A program made the position numbers and the translations under genes. This document shows, in pieces, positions 10,883 through 23,309 of a stretch of DNA of 64,000 nucleotides. Location: assembly GCA_914767715.1 (NCBI GenBank), contig OU612069.1:26161387-26225386 (forward strand), read 5' to 3'. Numbering within the stretch: position 1 is the first letter of the stretch; the number at the start of each line of letters is the position of its first letter. The notes beneath the pieces are model-generated. The model was not told the DNA's origin and did not search any database. It saw only the letters and a list, made by a program, of their open reading frames with translations. This DNA comes from Membranipora membranacea (taxonomy: Eukaryota; Bryozoa; Gymnolaemata; Cheilostomatida; Membraniporidae).

Positions 10883-13800
10883 GATTTTCTGCATTAATTA
10901 GGTTCGAACTAGGTGGACGGAAAATTGTTTGACCTCAACCTTTTACCATATGAGTAGTTGCCATGATGCAATTGAATTTTCTGACACTATCAAAAAATGA
11001 TGACCTAGGTGGCAAATCACCATTGCATAATCCATCTCCTTCCTTTTTAAAAATAAGATACAAGTTTCCTCCATATTAATCAATTAACAAGATGACAGAC
11101 CTAACTGAAAAGAAACACTGCAATATATTTTATCTATGTTTATTTGTATTTGTAGTTCGAGTTGTTGCCTGCTATAACACTGAGCATCCTGGATGGAGCT
11201 TTATGAAGTTTCATACTCATGAAACTACGCCTCCATTATTTGCAAAGGACTTTTTTATACTCAGCTATTATCTAAGAACAATAACTAGCAGAAATGTTCC
11301 AACACTCGACTTGCTTTAATTAGCCGAGGTTACACATAAATCTGAGCTCATCATTTTACGCTTTGACTCAATAGATCAACCTTTTTACTTGGCTGATGAA
11401 ATTCAAATAAGCTGTACCAACAATGCCATGATTCTTTTTTGATGTCATTAGAGGTTATTTTTTGACCAATTGATCTGATTGCCCCTTGGTTCAGCAGTAT
11501 TACAGATTCAATGGTAGTTTTTCATCTAAGTGGAAAAATTAATAATCCATTTATCATAATGTGGAATTCGGATTAAACCAAACTATATTGAGCGAATACT
11601 TGATTTGACAAGTAAAATTTCCACTGATGAATCCAGACCGATTAAATTTGAACATTTTCACACATTAGAGCACAGTTTAAATAAATATTCAACTACCTCC
11701 ACATTTGATAGACAGACAGACAGATCACAAAAGCTGATTTGGAACACAAAATGATAGTTTCGCTGCCCGACAGGAAATAAATTGAGGCTATAACTTTATT
11801 GGCTTGATATGAAAACTTAGAACCATTATGTCATTGGATTAGCCAGAGTTGTCCTATTTATGTCGATGAGAAGACAACTGAACATAATCTCTCCTCAAGT
11901 TCTTACTGGTTTAAGTTGTTTCGGCCTCAACAAATTCCCCGATAACTGAAATTAATCGATTGCAGATAACAAAGAACTACTGTCACCTAGCAACTCATAG
12001 GTTTTTGTAGTCAAGTCAGTATTTTGTAGATTGTGTCATGGGGAACTCTTTTTAGTGAATGAATCGACAAATTGAAATGATAGAAAACATATTCAGCCAA
12101 TCTGTCAAAATTTTTAAATGCACAGGGAGGATTACTGCTGATGTCATAGACATTGAACCCAATACACTTTGTACAAGGTGAAATAGGCGGTAACAAATAT
12201 TTTGACCCTTAGCTGTCCCATATAGCATGAGAGTCTAGTCCAAGACTTATGCTGGTGAAAAAATGACACAAGAATATCCTGCTTGGACTCTGCCATTCTC
12301 AGTTTTTAATTGATTTATCAGGAACTGAAAAATTCAAGCTTCAAAATTTTGGGAATTTTGCAAATTTTGACTCCAAAGTCATATCCATTTTGGCTGACGA
12401 TATTAGCTATCAGACGTGTGGTGGTGATTCAGCTAGTCACCGGAATAACTTCCTAGTTCGGTGCAATTTATCTGGAAAATATCTGCGTGATGACATCCAA
12501 TTATTTCCATTGTTCGTATCAGCAGTTAGTCTTATGTGTAACAGCCCTAGACTTTATGATGAAACTAGACAGGATACATTTTACAGCGTTTGAGAGGCAC
12601 TTATTTTGGGGTGACTCAAGGCCATTAAATATTTAGTCGATCCAGGTTTTTTATTAATCAATTGAGTTTCAAAATTTCTGTAGATTTGGATGCTTCACAT
12701 GATTGACTTATTGTTGTGTTTGAACAAGAAAATTCCTTAGAATAAACTTTATTCCAGATTGATCAAAACAAGCTGCTAAGTCTTATGCAGTTTTGAAGCT
12801 TAGAATCGGATCATAGTTGATCTAGTTATAAATTAAGAAAGTATGCATTGCGGACAAGAGATGGAAAGTTACACCATCGCTGCTACAAAGTCATGACGTC
12901 ATAGACAAATCAATGCATCAGTGCCCCAATTCTAATGTTCTGTATAGAGTCATGTCTAGGTTAAAAATTAAGTTTATGGAAAAATATGAATGGGAAAAAT
13001 TTCATCTCTTTCCTGGCATCTTTGTATTACTCAGGTTTGCAGTAATCATATCAAATTCTTCATGTTGAGTGTTTAATCTTGACCGCTTATTGACAGGTCT
13101 GAGCCGAGACTCCTACCTCAGCACAGTTATAGTTGTATGGGGTATTCAGGAAATGAACATTATGTATCATAACTCTCTAGCCTATAATGTCGTTGACTGG
13201 CTATGTACATGCTCAAGAGATGTTATAAGGATAATCTTGGTGTAGGTTCAACAGGCAGCACAATTCGGAGTATTAGAAATAAAGCAAACGCCCACAGGTC
13301 TGCGTTAAGTAAGAAGGGGCCAAAAATCACCTACACAGCAGAGATTGAACAAGAGTTCATGGTATAAAAATGGACATCGTGCAAATCCATATACATAGAT
13401 CATTGCTAAGGGAATTATTTGATATATGTCTGATAGTTATACAACAGTGTTATAAGAGTTGCATGAAGTTGATGTCTCCTGATTTAAGATGAAAATAGAC
13501 TTCAGTTTGTAATGGTGTCAAACACCAAAATGTTATGAGAAAACCTGTCCGCGCTGTTCAAAATGAGGTCAATCCTGTGTAGGATGCTGCCAATTCACTA
13601 TTAGCTGAAATGGAAATTCAATGCAAATAGCAAAACATATAAGAATTTGAATGTTGATATAAGTTTGCTTAGCAGGTGATAAAAAATGCTTTGAGATGTC
13701 ACTTGCCATGCCATTAAAAATTATTTGTCTTTGAACAACAATTTGAAAAAGCCAAAAACATGAGACTTTGACTCTTTATACAAATACTTTGTTGCTGGCA

Positions 13801-14969
13801 TCGAAAAATCTTTTAGGATGATTCATGCCAAGATGTGGGAAGGAATTTGGCATAGCCTGCAGCTTTTACTGAAAATTATTTGAAGGTTACACAGAGAATC
13901 TTTTCTGGCGTGACAATGAAAGTGGCATAGGATGAATCTAGTATATTGATAGAAATGGTGATTACTAGAATATTTTCATCCTGTCAGTTAATCAATGATA
14001 CTCACGTTCCTCAAAGAAAACATGACTGTGTTGTGGAAATCACTGCGCATGATTTCATTGTATTTTTTAATAGTTCTATGACACATGAGATATTTTAAGT
14101 ATGTCCACACTAGTTGTACTGCAGCCAGATATGTGACCTTCGTAACATTAGTTGAAATGAAAAATTAAATAATGGCTTTTTTCCTCTTTTAAATAACATT
14201 TGTTGGGTTGCAATCGCGATGTCCCAACAGATTTTCCCAGTCAGAAAGGAAAACAAATGTAATAAAATAATAAATCCCTTGTACTACGTAAGAGTTCCAT
14301 GAAACATGAAATATTTCAAACATGTGCACAATAGGTTATTGCGGCACAGATGTCAAAAAGTTATGTTTCCAACATGAGACTAGATCATCAATATTTGTAA
14401 TAATTTGATAGTTAAAGAGCTTTTCTCAGAAAAAATGATTAATGCCCTGTTTCCTCATGTAAAAAAAACATTTGTGGGGCTGCAATTGCGATGCCCCAAC
14501 AGATTTTCTCAATTAGAAAAGGAAACAGATGTAAACACAAAACTTCCTCATACAAAAAGTCAAACAAATAGTACACACTGGGAACACTGAAGTTCATTTT
14601 ACACTTGCTAGCTGGTGCAGAGACTCGGAGTCTACTTTGAACAGAAAACTTAGGATCTTATTCGCAGATAGATAGAACGGTAATTCATTTTTGCTGCTTG
14701 AGATTTTCAGTTTTGCTGTGCAAATGATCCGAGGAAGTGCACTGGATATTAGTTTTGAGAAGTCTCTGGTAGTTATTTTATGGCAATTAGTTACATTGTA
14801 GTAATCGTGCTTTCTTACTAGAATTTTAAAATTTTAGTTACCCTCTCAAACAAACTTTCTCCATATTATCTTTCGTGCATAAGTAGCCTCCAGCATTGCC
14901 ATCATATTATTTCGTAATGAACATGAATGCAGATCAATAAAAATAGTCTGTGTTTTTTTTTAAATTCAG
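10883..14969. other. Intergenic; no gene recognised, one tandem duplication
   Basis: AT-rich. Short open stretches at 11092-11319, 12390-12593 and 14405-14590 lack splice context and motifs. A diverged direct duplication occupies 14073-14535. The 3' end, a T-rich run then AAATTCAG, is the acceptor abutting copy 2. Confidence 0.35.
14073..14535 (+). repeat. Diverged tandem duplication, two units of about 220-240 bp
   Basis: AGTTCTATGACACATGAGAT at 14073 recurs as AGTTCCATGAAACATGAAAT at 14293. TTGCAATCGCGATGTCCCAA near 14208 recurs as CTGCAATTGCGATGCCCCAA near 14479. The order of landmarks is kept, so this is a two-unit tandem duplication. It is non-coding and lies 0.4 kb upstream of cupin copy 2. 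Confidence 0.6.
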
Positions 14970-16424
14970 ATGGCAGCTAACGAATTCGGAGAATGCAAAC
15001 CCAGTCACAAGCCAACTTGGGTCAAAAGTTTCCCAGTGGTAGGCCAAGGTGTCATTATTTTCAACATGGTTAGAAAGAGCCCATTCTGCATCTTTGTCAG
15101 CCCAAAACTAAAGAAAGGAGTCCAAGGTGCAGACGAATGGATCAGCCTCACTGTGGATGAGAATTCAGCTACATTTCGTGAGCGTCACAACGGTGAGACC
15201 AAAGTACTGAAAAGAGTGAGCACCATCGCCAAACAGGGAGATTACAGCCAACCTGTCGGAATCGACTCAGAGCACAAAATTTCATACTGGCTGAGCTACA
15301 ATCGTGACCTGCTCCAACTGAAGTACGGGAGAGGCTATGTCATGTCCCAAACCACATGTCTCAACTATGACTACATCGGGGAGCCGGGCTCTCTACCTGA
15401 GTCCCAGGAGGAAAGCATTAGAGAAGACTACAAATACCTATTCAGTCCAACTATAAGAAGAACCATCGAGCTGTATGACCAACTTCCTAAAGCAAAGCTG
15501 ATAAAAAGCTATGCAACCAAGATCATAGCTGCAGGGCCCGAAGAGTATTTTAGAATGGCATCTATTGTAGCTGGATCTTTTGGGAAGCAGCAGCATGACC
15601 AAAAAGTCCGGAAGGATGACGCTAAACAACTCGCTTGTACCCTCATTGATGTTGAACAACAGGTTCAACTGATGTCCAGCCCTTTCGTGACAAACTGGTC
15701 TCCAATAGTCAAGGACAGCAAAACCCTGACCTTGGATGACCTGGACAGTGAGAGGTTCACATTCTCCTCCAGTCTACCTGATGTTTGCCAGGAGCTCTAC
15801 AACAATGTTGTATCATGTACCCTAGACAGCCCAAACGATCCATATACACTCTCTGATGCTATCGAGTACAGCATCAACACCGAGGGAATGACCCTGAACA
15901 CCACATTGAAGAACAAAGATGAATTTGATGACAAGACACAAATCTATCTGAGAGTCACTCTAGGGCCTGACAGAGGAAAATCTGCCGGGATTCCTTATGT
16001 TCTGGAGATCTGGCCAAAACAATGTGGAAGCCCCATTCATAACCATGGAAACTGCTACGCTGTCATCAATGTCATTCATGGAGCCATCGATATAGAGGTG
16101 TACAACAAGCAGGCCAGCGATACCGATGCCAAACACATCATGAAGTTCACTGCCCATAAAGGTCAGCAGACGTGGATCTCACCCAACTGGTTTCAGACTC
16201 ACAAACTGTGGAACAGCACACCAACTTACACAGCCACAATCCAATGCTACCAGTACAGCAAGGCTGACACCACAAACTGGCCGTATTTTGACTACGTCAG
16301 CGATGATAACACTATCGATGAATTTTTACCAAACAGCGACTTCAAATTCCATGAGATGAAGAAGATTGTTATGCAAGAGTATGTAGACTACGTCAAGGGT
16401 TGCACAAACAAAGGCAATTGTTGA
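14970..16424 (+). CDS. Cysteine-dioxygenase-like cupin protein, copy 2 (484 aa)
   Basis: Intact 484-residue frame in one exon. The same architecture as copy 1 is visible. The N-terminal block VGQGVIIFNMVRKSPF is at about 24-39, DEWISLTVDENSATFRER is near 55-72, and YWLSYNRDLLQLKYGRGY is near 107-124. A middle region follows (EDYKYLFSPTIRRTIELYD, FVTNWSPIVKDS). The cupin comes last: CGSPIHNHGNCY with H357 and H359, third ligand H411 in QTHKLWN, and Y427/Y429 in CYQYS. Compared with rat cysteine dioxygenase (H86, H88, H140; Cys93-Tyr157 crosslink), the three histidines keep their order. The nearby Cys362 is three residues after the second His rather than five, and Ala occupies the +5 site. The ATG follows acceptor AAATTCAG; AATAAA is at 16479. 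Much closer to copies 3 and 4 than to copy 1. Confidence 0.82.
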   Translation: MAANEFGECKPSHKPTWVKSFPVVGQGVIIFNMVRKSPFCIFVSPKLKKGVQGADEWISLTVDENSATFRERHNGETKVLKRVSTIAKQGDYSQPVGIDSEHKISYWLSYNRDLLQLKYGRGYVMSQTTCLNYDYIGEPGSLPESQEESIREDYKYLFSPTIRRTIELYDQLPKAKLIKSYATKIIAAGPEEYFRMASIVAGSFGKQQHDQKVRKDDAKQLACTLIDVEQQVQLMSSPFVTNWSPIVKDSKTLTLDDLDSERFTFSSSLPDVCQELYNNVVSCTLDSPNDPYTLSDAIEYSINTEGMTLNTTLKNKDEFDDKTQIYLRVTLGPDRGKSAGIPYVLEIWPKQCGSPIHNHGNCYAVINVIHGAIDIEVYNKQASDTDAKHIMKFTAHKGQQTWISPNWFQTHKLWNSTPTYTATIQCYQYSKADTTNWPYFDYVSDDNTIDEFLPNSDFKFHEMKKIVMQEYVDYVKGCTNKGNC

Positions 16425-16478
16425 TAAAATAATGACACTAAGACTGCTCCCTTGTGAGTTTGCTTTTAGGCATTTCAA

Positions 16479-16484
16479 AATAAA
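16479..16484 (+). terminator. Polyadenylation signal AATAAA of copy 2
   Basis: AATAAA about 55 bases downstream of the copy 2 stop, same strand; a compact 3' UTR is implied. Confidence 0.6.
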
Positions 16485-19329
16485 TGCAGTAATTTTCAGT
16501 TCATAACCTGTTTGTTTTAATCATATCTCATTTTATTGAACTTCTCCGATGTAGATCGTGCAAAAATCTTAGGTCTCGCTTTGTTGTAGCAATTTTCAGA
16601 CCAATAATTTTATGAAGATTACAACTGTATATAGACTAATAATCTAGCTTGGACTCATATCCTGTTGAAAAATAACCTTTGACTCAAATAATTTATATAT
16701 TTTTCGCCCGCTGATATATTGTTTGCCCAGTTTTAATGATATCATGCCCTTGCAGATAATACACCCATAAATAAGTCATTGTGACATTCCATTGTATTCC
16801 ATTTAGTCAGATAATACTTTGTTACATCCTTGTATGGCAAGACCCACGACCTTGACACAGCTTTAATATCATAATAATATATGATGGGGTGCCCTGATCA
16901 TGGATAAAATCCTCCTTTACAAATAAACCACAAATTATAATCGTCCAGTGTGGAGTGTGGAAGTGGAAAACGGCTTTCAAAATTACATGTCACTTCATTT
17001 ACTGGCTGTTTTGAATGGTCACTGATGGAATAGAAACTGTATGAGTTCCCAACCTGACACACCAATGTTGGTATTTTTATAAAGTATTACTCAGATGTTG
17101 CCTTATATCAATATAAGATGGGGAATTCCCCTCAGTGTGGTTAAGGTTGATTATAAAGAAACATTTTGATATTGTAGTGCATGAAAGACAGTATCAAGGA
17201 TGCAGTTTACAGTGATTCTCAATTGATTCTCTGCTAAAAACTATAAATATGGTATAATTTTATCTGCCGAGCCCTAAGCAGATTAGGGCCTTTTGGAATG
17301 GTGAACAGAACTCCAATACCCACAGCTGTTTATGCACAGGCAGCTCATGCCTTTGAAATGCCGATATACGACACGGTGAGGGCAAAACTCAGGATTTGTA
17401 TTCTCCTAGGCTGGGAGCCCTGGGCAGAGCCTACAAAAAAGAGCACTATTTAGGTCTTTCATGGGATAAAAATACAGCTGAGGAAACCAAAATGCAGTAT
17501 GCGGCTGTTTCATTGGTCATTGGTCTGCTTCCTGTTATATGTTATTATTATTTTGATGATTTTATTGAGGGTTTCCAAATTAATTTGTGATTAACAAAAG
17601 AAAGTGAGAAATTTTAGACCTCATAAACAAATAAACAATAAAATATATATGCTCACATAATAATTAATAGATTGAGAATAAGAGTTGCATCATGTGAGTG
17701 AATGAGATATTACATATTGCTGACTGATATGAATCGGTTTAAGAATCTAAGTATTTTTGGTTTTATCACTAACTTTACGCCATGACTGTATAATTCTGTT
17801 ACGTAAATAAGAAAAAGATTGGGGAACATCGCACTATAATGGCTGAAACTGACACATTTTACTCAGGTTTCAATGAAGCTCCAGCTGAATAAATATACTC
17901 AATTAAATTTTATTTCAATTCTGAGTGCAGATACAAAAATAACAAGAGTCGTCCTCTTAAGATCAATGAGAAGACAACTTAATGTGAAGTTCAGTATTAA
18001 CAGTGTTCACACACATTGACACTGCTGGTCACTCACATTTACACAATTACAGAAATAAAGCACTATTTTAAGATTTTTCCTGTTCCGCAGAAGATGTTGA
18101 TAGTTCAAAACAAAGATTGGTGTATACATCTCTCAACACTAACCTGCACCAATATTGCACTAAAATCATCACCATGAGAGCAGAAGATGTATCGGCAACT
18201 GGCATTCTGTGGTCCCGGTGATACAGCTAAACATACAAATCAACTTCTTTGACATTTTTACAACTTTAAAGGTCATGAGCTACTTTAAAAAGCCAACGTT
18301 TTTCACAATTATTGCAATTCGTCGTTCCGAGGTTACACAACTTGTTGCAGAAAATGTATGCATATCAGGCATTCCACTGTCTTGACAATGATGATGCATT
18401 CATTAACTATTTGTGATTTCTCAGAAATTGACTGTTATTTTTATGGTTATGACATACCACCGTGGTTCCTTGTTTGTGTCATACAGTAGCCCAATCTGTT
18501 ACTGATAAGAAAGTTCATACTCATTCACATATCTCTCACTCAAATAAAATCTAGAGCATAGCTGAAAAAGAGATTAAATTTGTATCTAATATTGACTAAA
18601 ACCGCTTGACATTCATATACAAACACATGCGCTGCGTGGACTAAAATCCAAGGGAAAGGTGGTCGCAACTTAACAACAGTGCAGTGTCACATCATTATGG
18701 TAGAAAACTCAGCTCTCAGTGCCTCACTTTTGAGACTTGACTTTAGCACAAATTATATCCAAATATGCACAATACTTGAGATCTCATATAGCAGGCTTCA
18801 ATCAAATCTCAAGTTGAGAAATGTTGATGAATTTACTGATAATGTACTTTTTGTGGTTTTGATTGCGATGATTCAGCTGATGATTGAAACTTCCTTATAC
18901 AATGACATAATTCTCCGAAAATAACTGAATATCGACATGCCTTTAAATTTCCTTGTTCATGTCATAAAGTGGTCTGATACATGACAAACAGGCGAAGACA
19001 AAGGTCATCTGATGCCTGGCATAGCTGTCACGCATATTTTGATTTCATTTGTGACTCAGATCCGCCAAACTTTCTAGCTGTTATTATTTTCAACCCAGTT
19101 AACGGTTGTATGAATGATTAATTCTCACCGCTGAGCAATAGATTTGAGATGAGATTCATGTTTCCCTACCTTGATTAGTCAGTGTAATATTGGTCTAGAA
19201 ATTGAATATTCAGCTCTAAACCTCACCTGCCTATGGGGATAACCAGCTGAATAAGTACCCAAGGCTCCAGGGAAATAACCCTGGTACATGATAAAGGGTG
19301 CATACAGGTCTTGAGAAAAATGGGCTGCA

Positions 19330-19560
19330 GCATCAAAACCCCGAAAGTTCAGCTCCATGGTGGAAAAATTGCACTATTAGTTGTACCAGTATCACCGGGA
19401 TTAAATCTAGGTGGAGAGGTATACACCCGATGGTGCTGGACGCTGGGACAATCCACCATTGGAATCTTCCCCACCCCACACCCACAACTCCTGCGCCACA
19501 TCTTTGCCTGGCAGTGAATAGAAAACGTGCTAACCGATTGCGCCATCTCACCATCCCAAA
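19330..19560 (-). mobile_element. SINE-like element with pol III box A-like head, low certainty
   Basis: On the minus strand the element begins GATGGTGAGATGGCGCAATC then GGTTAGCACG, which resembles a tRNA-type box A (TGGCNNAGTNGG). No clean box B follows. The body differs from the SINE family at 22381, 33045 and 45080, so it would be a second family or a degraded copy. Overlapping open frames here are by-products. Confidence 0.35.
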
Positions 19561-20008
19561 AAAGAATGGGTTGATGCATTTATCACATACGTATATTACA
19601 TTGTAAATATATTCAGACTAGAGCGAAATCAAGGTCTGTTGGATATAACTGACTGAGACGTCATTGGAACAAAATTATGCCAACTTTTTGAAAGACGGCT
19701 GGTTTGTGATTCGTACAAATTTTCCTCAAATTTTGTTAAATGTATGTATGTCTAGGTTTTTCAGCGATAGGGTTTGAATTGTAGATAATTACTGTTCTAT
19801 TAAACCGCAGACCATTCTCCATTCATGGATCTGTAAAGTAATTGAATTTTGAATGGTGCGCTTAACTTTTGCTCGTCAAATTTGGAGAGATACGAAAGTC
19901 TACTTACTATTTAATGGTTATATCTGTTGTGTCATATATCATAATTCTTATTTGTTGTAAACATAAACCTATGCTTTCATGTTTGTGTGATTTATTCTTA
20001 AATTGCAG

Positions 20009-21454
20009 AAGTCAGCTAATGAATTCGGAGCCAGCAAGCCTGCCCATGATCCTACATGGGTTAAAGGATTTCCGGTTGTAGGCCAAGGAGTCATCATATT
20101 CAACATGGTCAGAAAGAGTCCATTCAGCATCTTTGTCAGTCCAAAGCTAGAAGAGGGAGCGAATGGGGCAGATGAGTGGATCAGCCTCACTGTGGATGAG
20201 ACCTCTGCTACTTTCCGTGAGTGTCACAACGGTGAGACCAAGGTACTGAAGAGAGTGAGCACTGTTGCAAAGCAAGGAGGCTACAGCCAACCTGTTGGAT
20301 ATGATTCAGAGCACAAGATAGCATACTGGCTGAGCTATAACCGAGACCTGCTCCAACTGAGGTATGGGAGAGGCTACGTCATGTCTGAAACCACATGTCT
20401 TGACTATAACTACATTGGAGAGCCGGGTTCTCTGCCTGAAGCAACTGAGGAAAGCATTTGAGATGACTACAAATACCTATTCAGCTCAACTATCAGAAGA
20501 AACATCGAGCTGTATGACCAACTTCCCATAGCAGAGTTGATCAATAGCTATGCCTCCAAGATTTTGGCTGCAGGTACAGAAGAATATTCTAAGATGGCTG
20601 TAATTGCAGCTGGATCTTTCGCAAAGCGGCAACATGTCAAACATGTGGAGAAAGATGAGGCGGAGCAACTTGCTTTGACCCTCATCAATGTGGAAAGGCA
20701 GGTTCAACTGAGGTCAAGCCCTTTCGTGACCAATTGGTCTCCAATAGTCAAGGACAGCAAGACTCTGACTTTAGATGACCTTGACAGTGACAAGTTCACA
20801 TTCTCCGCCAGTCTGCCTGAGGCCTGCCAGGAACTCTACAACAATGTTATATCATGTACCCTAGACAGCACAAACGATCCATATCCACTCTCTGATGCTA
20901 TCGAGTACAGCATCAACACTGAGGGAATGACCCTAAACACCACATTGAAGAACAAGGATGAATTTGACAACCCAACACAAGTCTATCTGAGAGTCACTCT
21001 TGGCCCACATAGGGGGAAATCTGCTGGGATCCCTTACGTCCTTGAGATTTGGCCCAAACAATGCGGCAGTCCAATACACAGCCATGGAAACTGCTACGCT
21101 GTTATCAGTGTCATACATGGAGCCATCGATATAGAGGTTTACAACAAGCATACCAGCGACACCGATGCTAAACACCTCATGAAATTCACTGCACGTAAAG
21201 GTCAACAGACGTGGATCTCTCCCAACTGGTTCCAGACTCACAAACTGTGGAACAGCACACCAACTTACACCGCCACAATCCAGTGCTATCAGTACAGTAA
21301 GGCTGACACCACAAACTGGCCGTATTTTGACTACATCAGCGATGATAACACTATCGATGAGTTTTTACCAAACAGCGACTTCACATTCCACGAATTGAAG
21401 AAGATTGTTATGCAAGAGTACAAAGACTATGTCGAGGGCAACGCTAACAATTGA
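20009..21454 (+). pseudogene. Cysteine-dioxygenase-like cupin, copy 3, start lost and in-frame TGA
   Basis: The copy can be followed over its whole length in one frame with no frameshift. The position matching the ATG after the splice acceptor in copy 2 reads AAG (20009-20011). An AGA arginine codon of copy 2 (15420-15422) is TGA here (20459-20461). The frame continues open to the usual stop at 21452-21454. The iron-site motif reads IHSHGNCY instead of IHNHGNCY, and the third histidine (QTHKLWN) is kept. Everything else is close to copies 2 and 4, so inactivation looks recent. If translation normally starts in an upstream exon, the AAG would not matter, but the TGA still truncates the product before the cupin. 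Selenocysteine is unlikely because the site is an arginine in the relatives. Confidence 0.75.
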
Positions 21455-21967
21455 TTACATTGACAATAACTTGAACTAACTTTTTGATAGTTACTGGTAG
21501 TAGAGCTATCAATCCCAGTTGAAAGCAGTCTAATTCTTATAAAGACTTTAATTTTTTGAAAAACAAACCATTTCTTTCTCCAAATTTTTTTCTAATTGAA
21601 TTTTTGTATTATCATGGCAAGCATTATAAGATTGTGTATTTAATTGCATTGACTATTATACAAAAATTTTCTCTCTGATGTGCTATACAATATCTATGGC
21701 AACATAGAATACAGTCATTTACGAGACATGATTGACGGATAGTTCCCTTTTTTTGGTACCTGTCACTTATTAAAACCGTAAACAAAATGTGGTGATGTAA
21801 ACTAGCGACCTTGATCTGCACTCAGATCTATTAAAACTGTAAACAAATGGAGACCTGTACCAGGTCATTGACTTATGTATCCATGATGAGAATAACATAA
21901 TCAATCAAGCCTACAGACAACTCCCGTGTCAGTTTATAACTATGAATTTTCTTAATAAGCCTCAACT

Positions 21968-22124
21968 CAATAGGCAAAAGCTCGACCTGTTCCACTGTAA
22001 TAAAATTGATTGTTAATAACCAATGTAAAATCCCATACCAGTTGAGTTGACCTGGTATGGGATTTTACATTGATTATTAATAATCAATTTTATTACAGTG
22101 GAGCAGGTCGGCTTTTGCCTATTG
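21968..22124. mobile_element. MITE-like hairpin, 74 bp arms
   Basis: The left arm 21968-22041 (CAATAGGCAAAAGC...CCATACCAG) is the near-perfect reverse complement of 22052-22124 (CTGGTATGGG...GCTTTTGCCTATTG). A 10-base spacer separates them. There is no coding capacity. The target-site duplication is not clear. Differences such as CTCGACCTGTTCC against GGAGCAGGTCGG show slight divergence of the arms. Confidence 0.75.
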
Positions 22125-22380
22125 TAATTAATGCACAATGTCAAAATATTGCCACTCGTTCCCAAAGCAAGGACTAATCGTACACAAGCTTTTATCTGAT
22201 AGTAATCTACAGCTTTATTTCCTTCCCCTGGCAAATATTTATAGAGTAGCGATCGCAAAAAACACATTTACTATTGAGAAAGTAAGACATATTCCAAGTC
22301 AGTTATCATCATGTAAAGTTTTTAAATCTCTCACAGTAGAGTGGCATAGAGCAGCACAGCAGCAAGCACAATGCCTAGGA

Positions 22381-22565
22381 GTAGGAGGTAGCTCAGGTGC
22401 TTAAAGCGCCTGCCCTCTAACGCGCAAGCCTTGGAGGTCTCTGGTTCAAATCTCTCTGCAGTCTACCAACTACAGGTCACAATTGATGCCCCAGGTGTGA
22501 TCCAACCTGTCTGCAAACAGAGAAAAACTTGGCGCCGAATCTGACGACTTTGCTCTAACGGCGCC
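22381..22565 (+). mobile_element. tRNA-derived SINE copy
   Basis: Begins GTAGGAGGTAGCTCAGGTGC (box A-like), with GGTTCAAATC (box B-like) 60 bases on, then CTGCAGTCTACCA. The downstream body CAGGTGTGATCCAACC...GCAAACAGAGA matches the SINE copies at 33045-33275 and 45080-45310. More diverged than the copy at 45080. Confidence 0.6.
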
Positions 22566-23273
22566 ATTATTTCTCAGTCCCAGTTTTAATGATCCCTATC
22601 TTATTGGGTCATGTTGCTAAATCAGGTCCATGGGTCATCAATTGAAACTGTCATATAAGGGATCATAATGATTTGGGACCTGAAATTGCATTAGGCAGAA
22701 GCTACATTGGATTGGGACGAAAGATTCTTGGTGGAATTTATTCAAACTCATGACAGATGCAAAATCCTAATTTAATGTATGCTTCCGCAAGCAACAGTCA
22801 TCAACCAACTCCTAAATAATGCAATAACAAAGTTATTCTAGTGTGAAAACAACTATATAGTGGCCAAAATTGACTCTTATTGATCTAAATAAACCATAAC
22901 TCAATGTTCTATTAGTAAAAAATGAACATACAATATTCACCTTTGTTGCCCAGTACAACTACAGGTAGGATTGCATATTACAGCGTATAGCCTATGTATG
23001 GGCTTCTATTTGTTGGGTGGAGTAAAAGGTGCCGATACATATGCTAACTGCAGCATTGCTTTCTTGGTGATGCGAAGTTTTAGGGTAGCGTCCGCAACTG
23101 CCAAATAATTGTTTGAGTGGTACACTTACATATTACGCCAAGGTACCCCATTGACTTCTTCAGCTTCTGTCAGTAAGAAGAAGTAAAAGTAGCACAGAGC
23201 AGCGCAAACGGATAATTGCATGCAAGCACAATGTCAAAGAATCAAAGTTGGTTTCAGTCCCTTTCCTTAGCCT

Positions 23274-23309
23274 GGGCAGGCTGTTGGGGGTTGGTGGGGG
23301 AGGGGTGGG
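23274..23309 (+). other. G-rich run, possible G-quadruplex
   Basis: Runs of GGG, GGGGG, GGGGG, GGGG and GGG occur with short spacers (GGGGGTTGGTGGGGGAGGGG). This fits a quadruplex pattern but sits in repeat-rich DNA with no gene nearby. Confidence 0.3.

Larger units (their letters stand above)
16425..20008. other. Intergenic between copies 2 and 3
   Basis: No gene recognised. The only structured element is a minus-strand tRNA-like SINE candidate at 19330-19560. Short open stretches at 17396-17590 and 18679-18924 lack support. The segment ends with the acceptor TTAAATTGCAG that abuts copy 3. Confidence 0.35.

Noticed and set aside
20459-20461. Selenocysteine or programmed readthrough at the TGA of copy 3
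   Set aside because: The paralogues have arginine at this site and the start codon is also lost; a one-base nonsense change is simpler.
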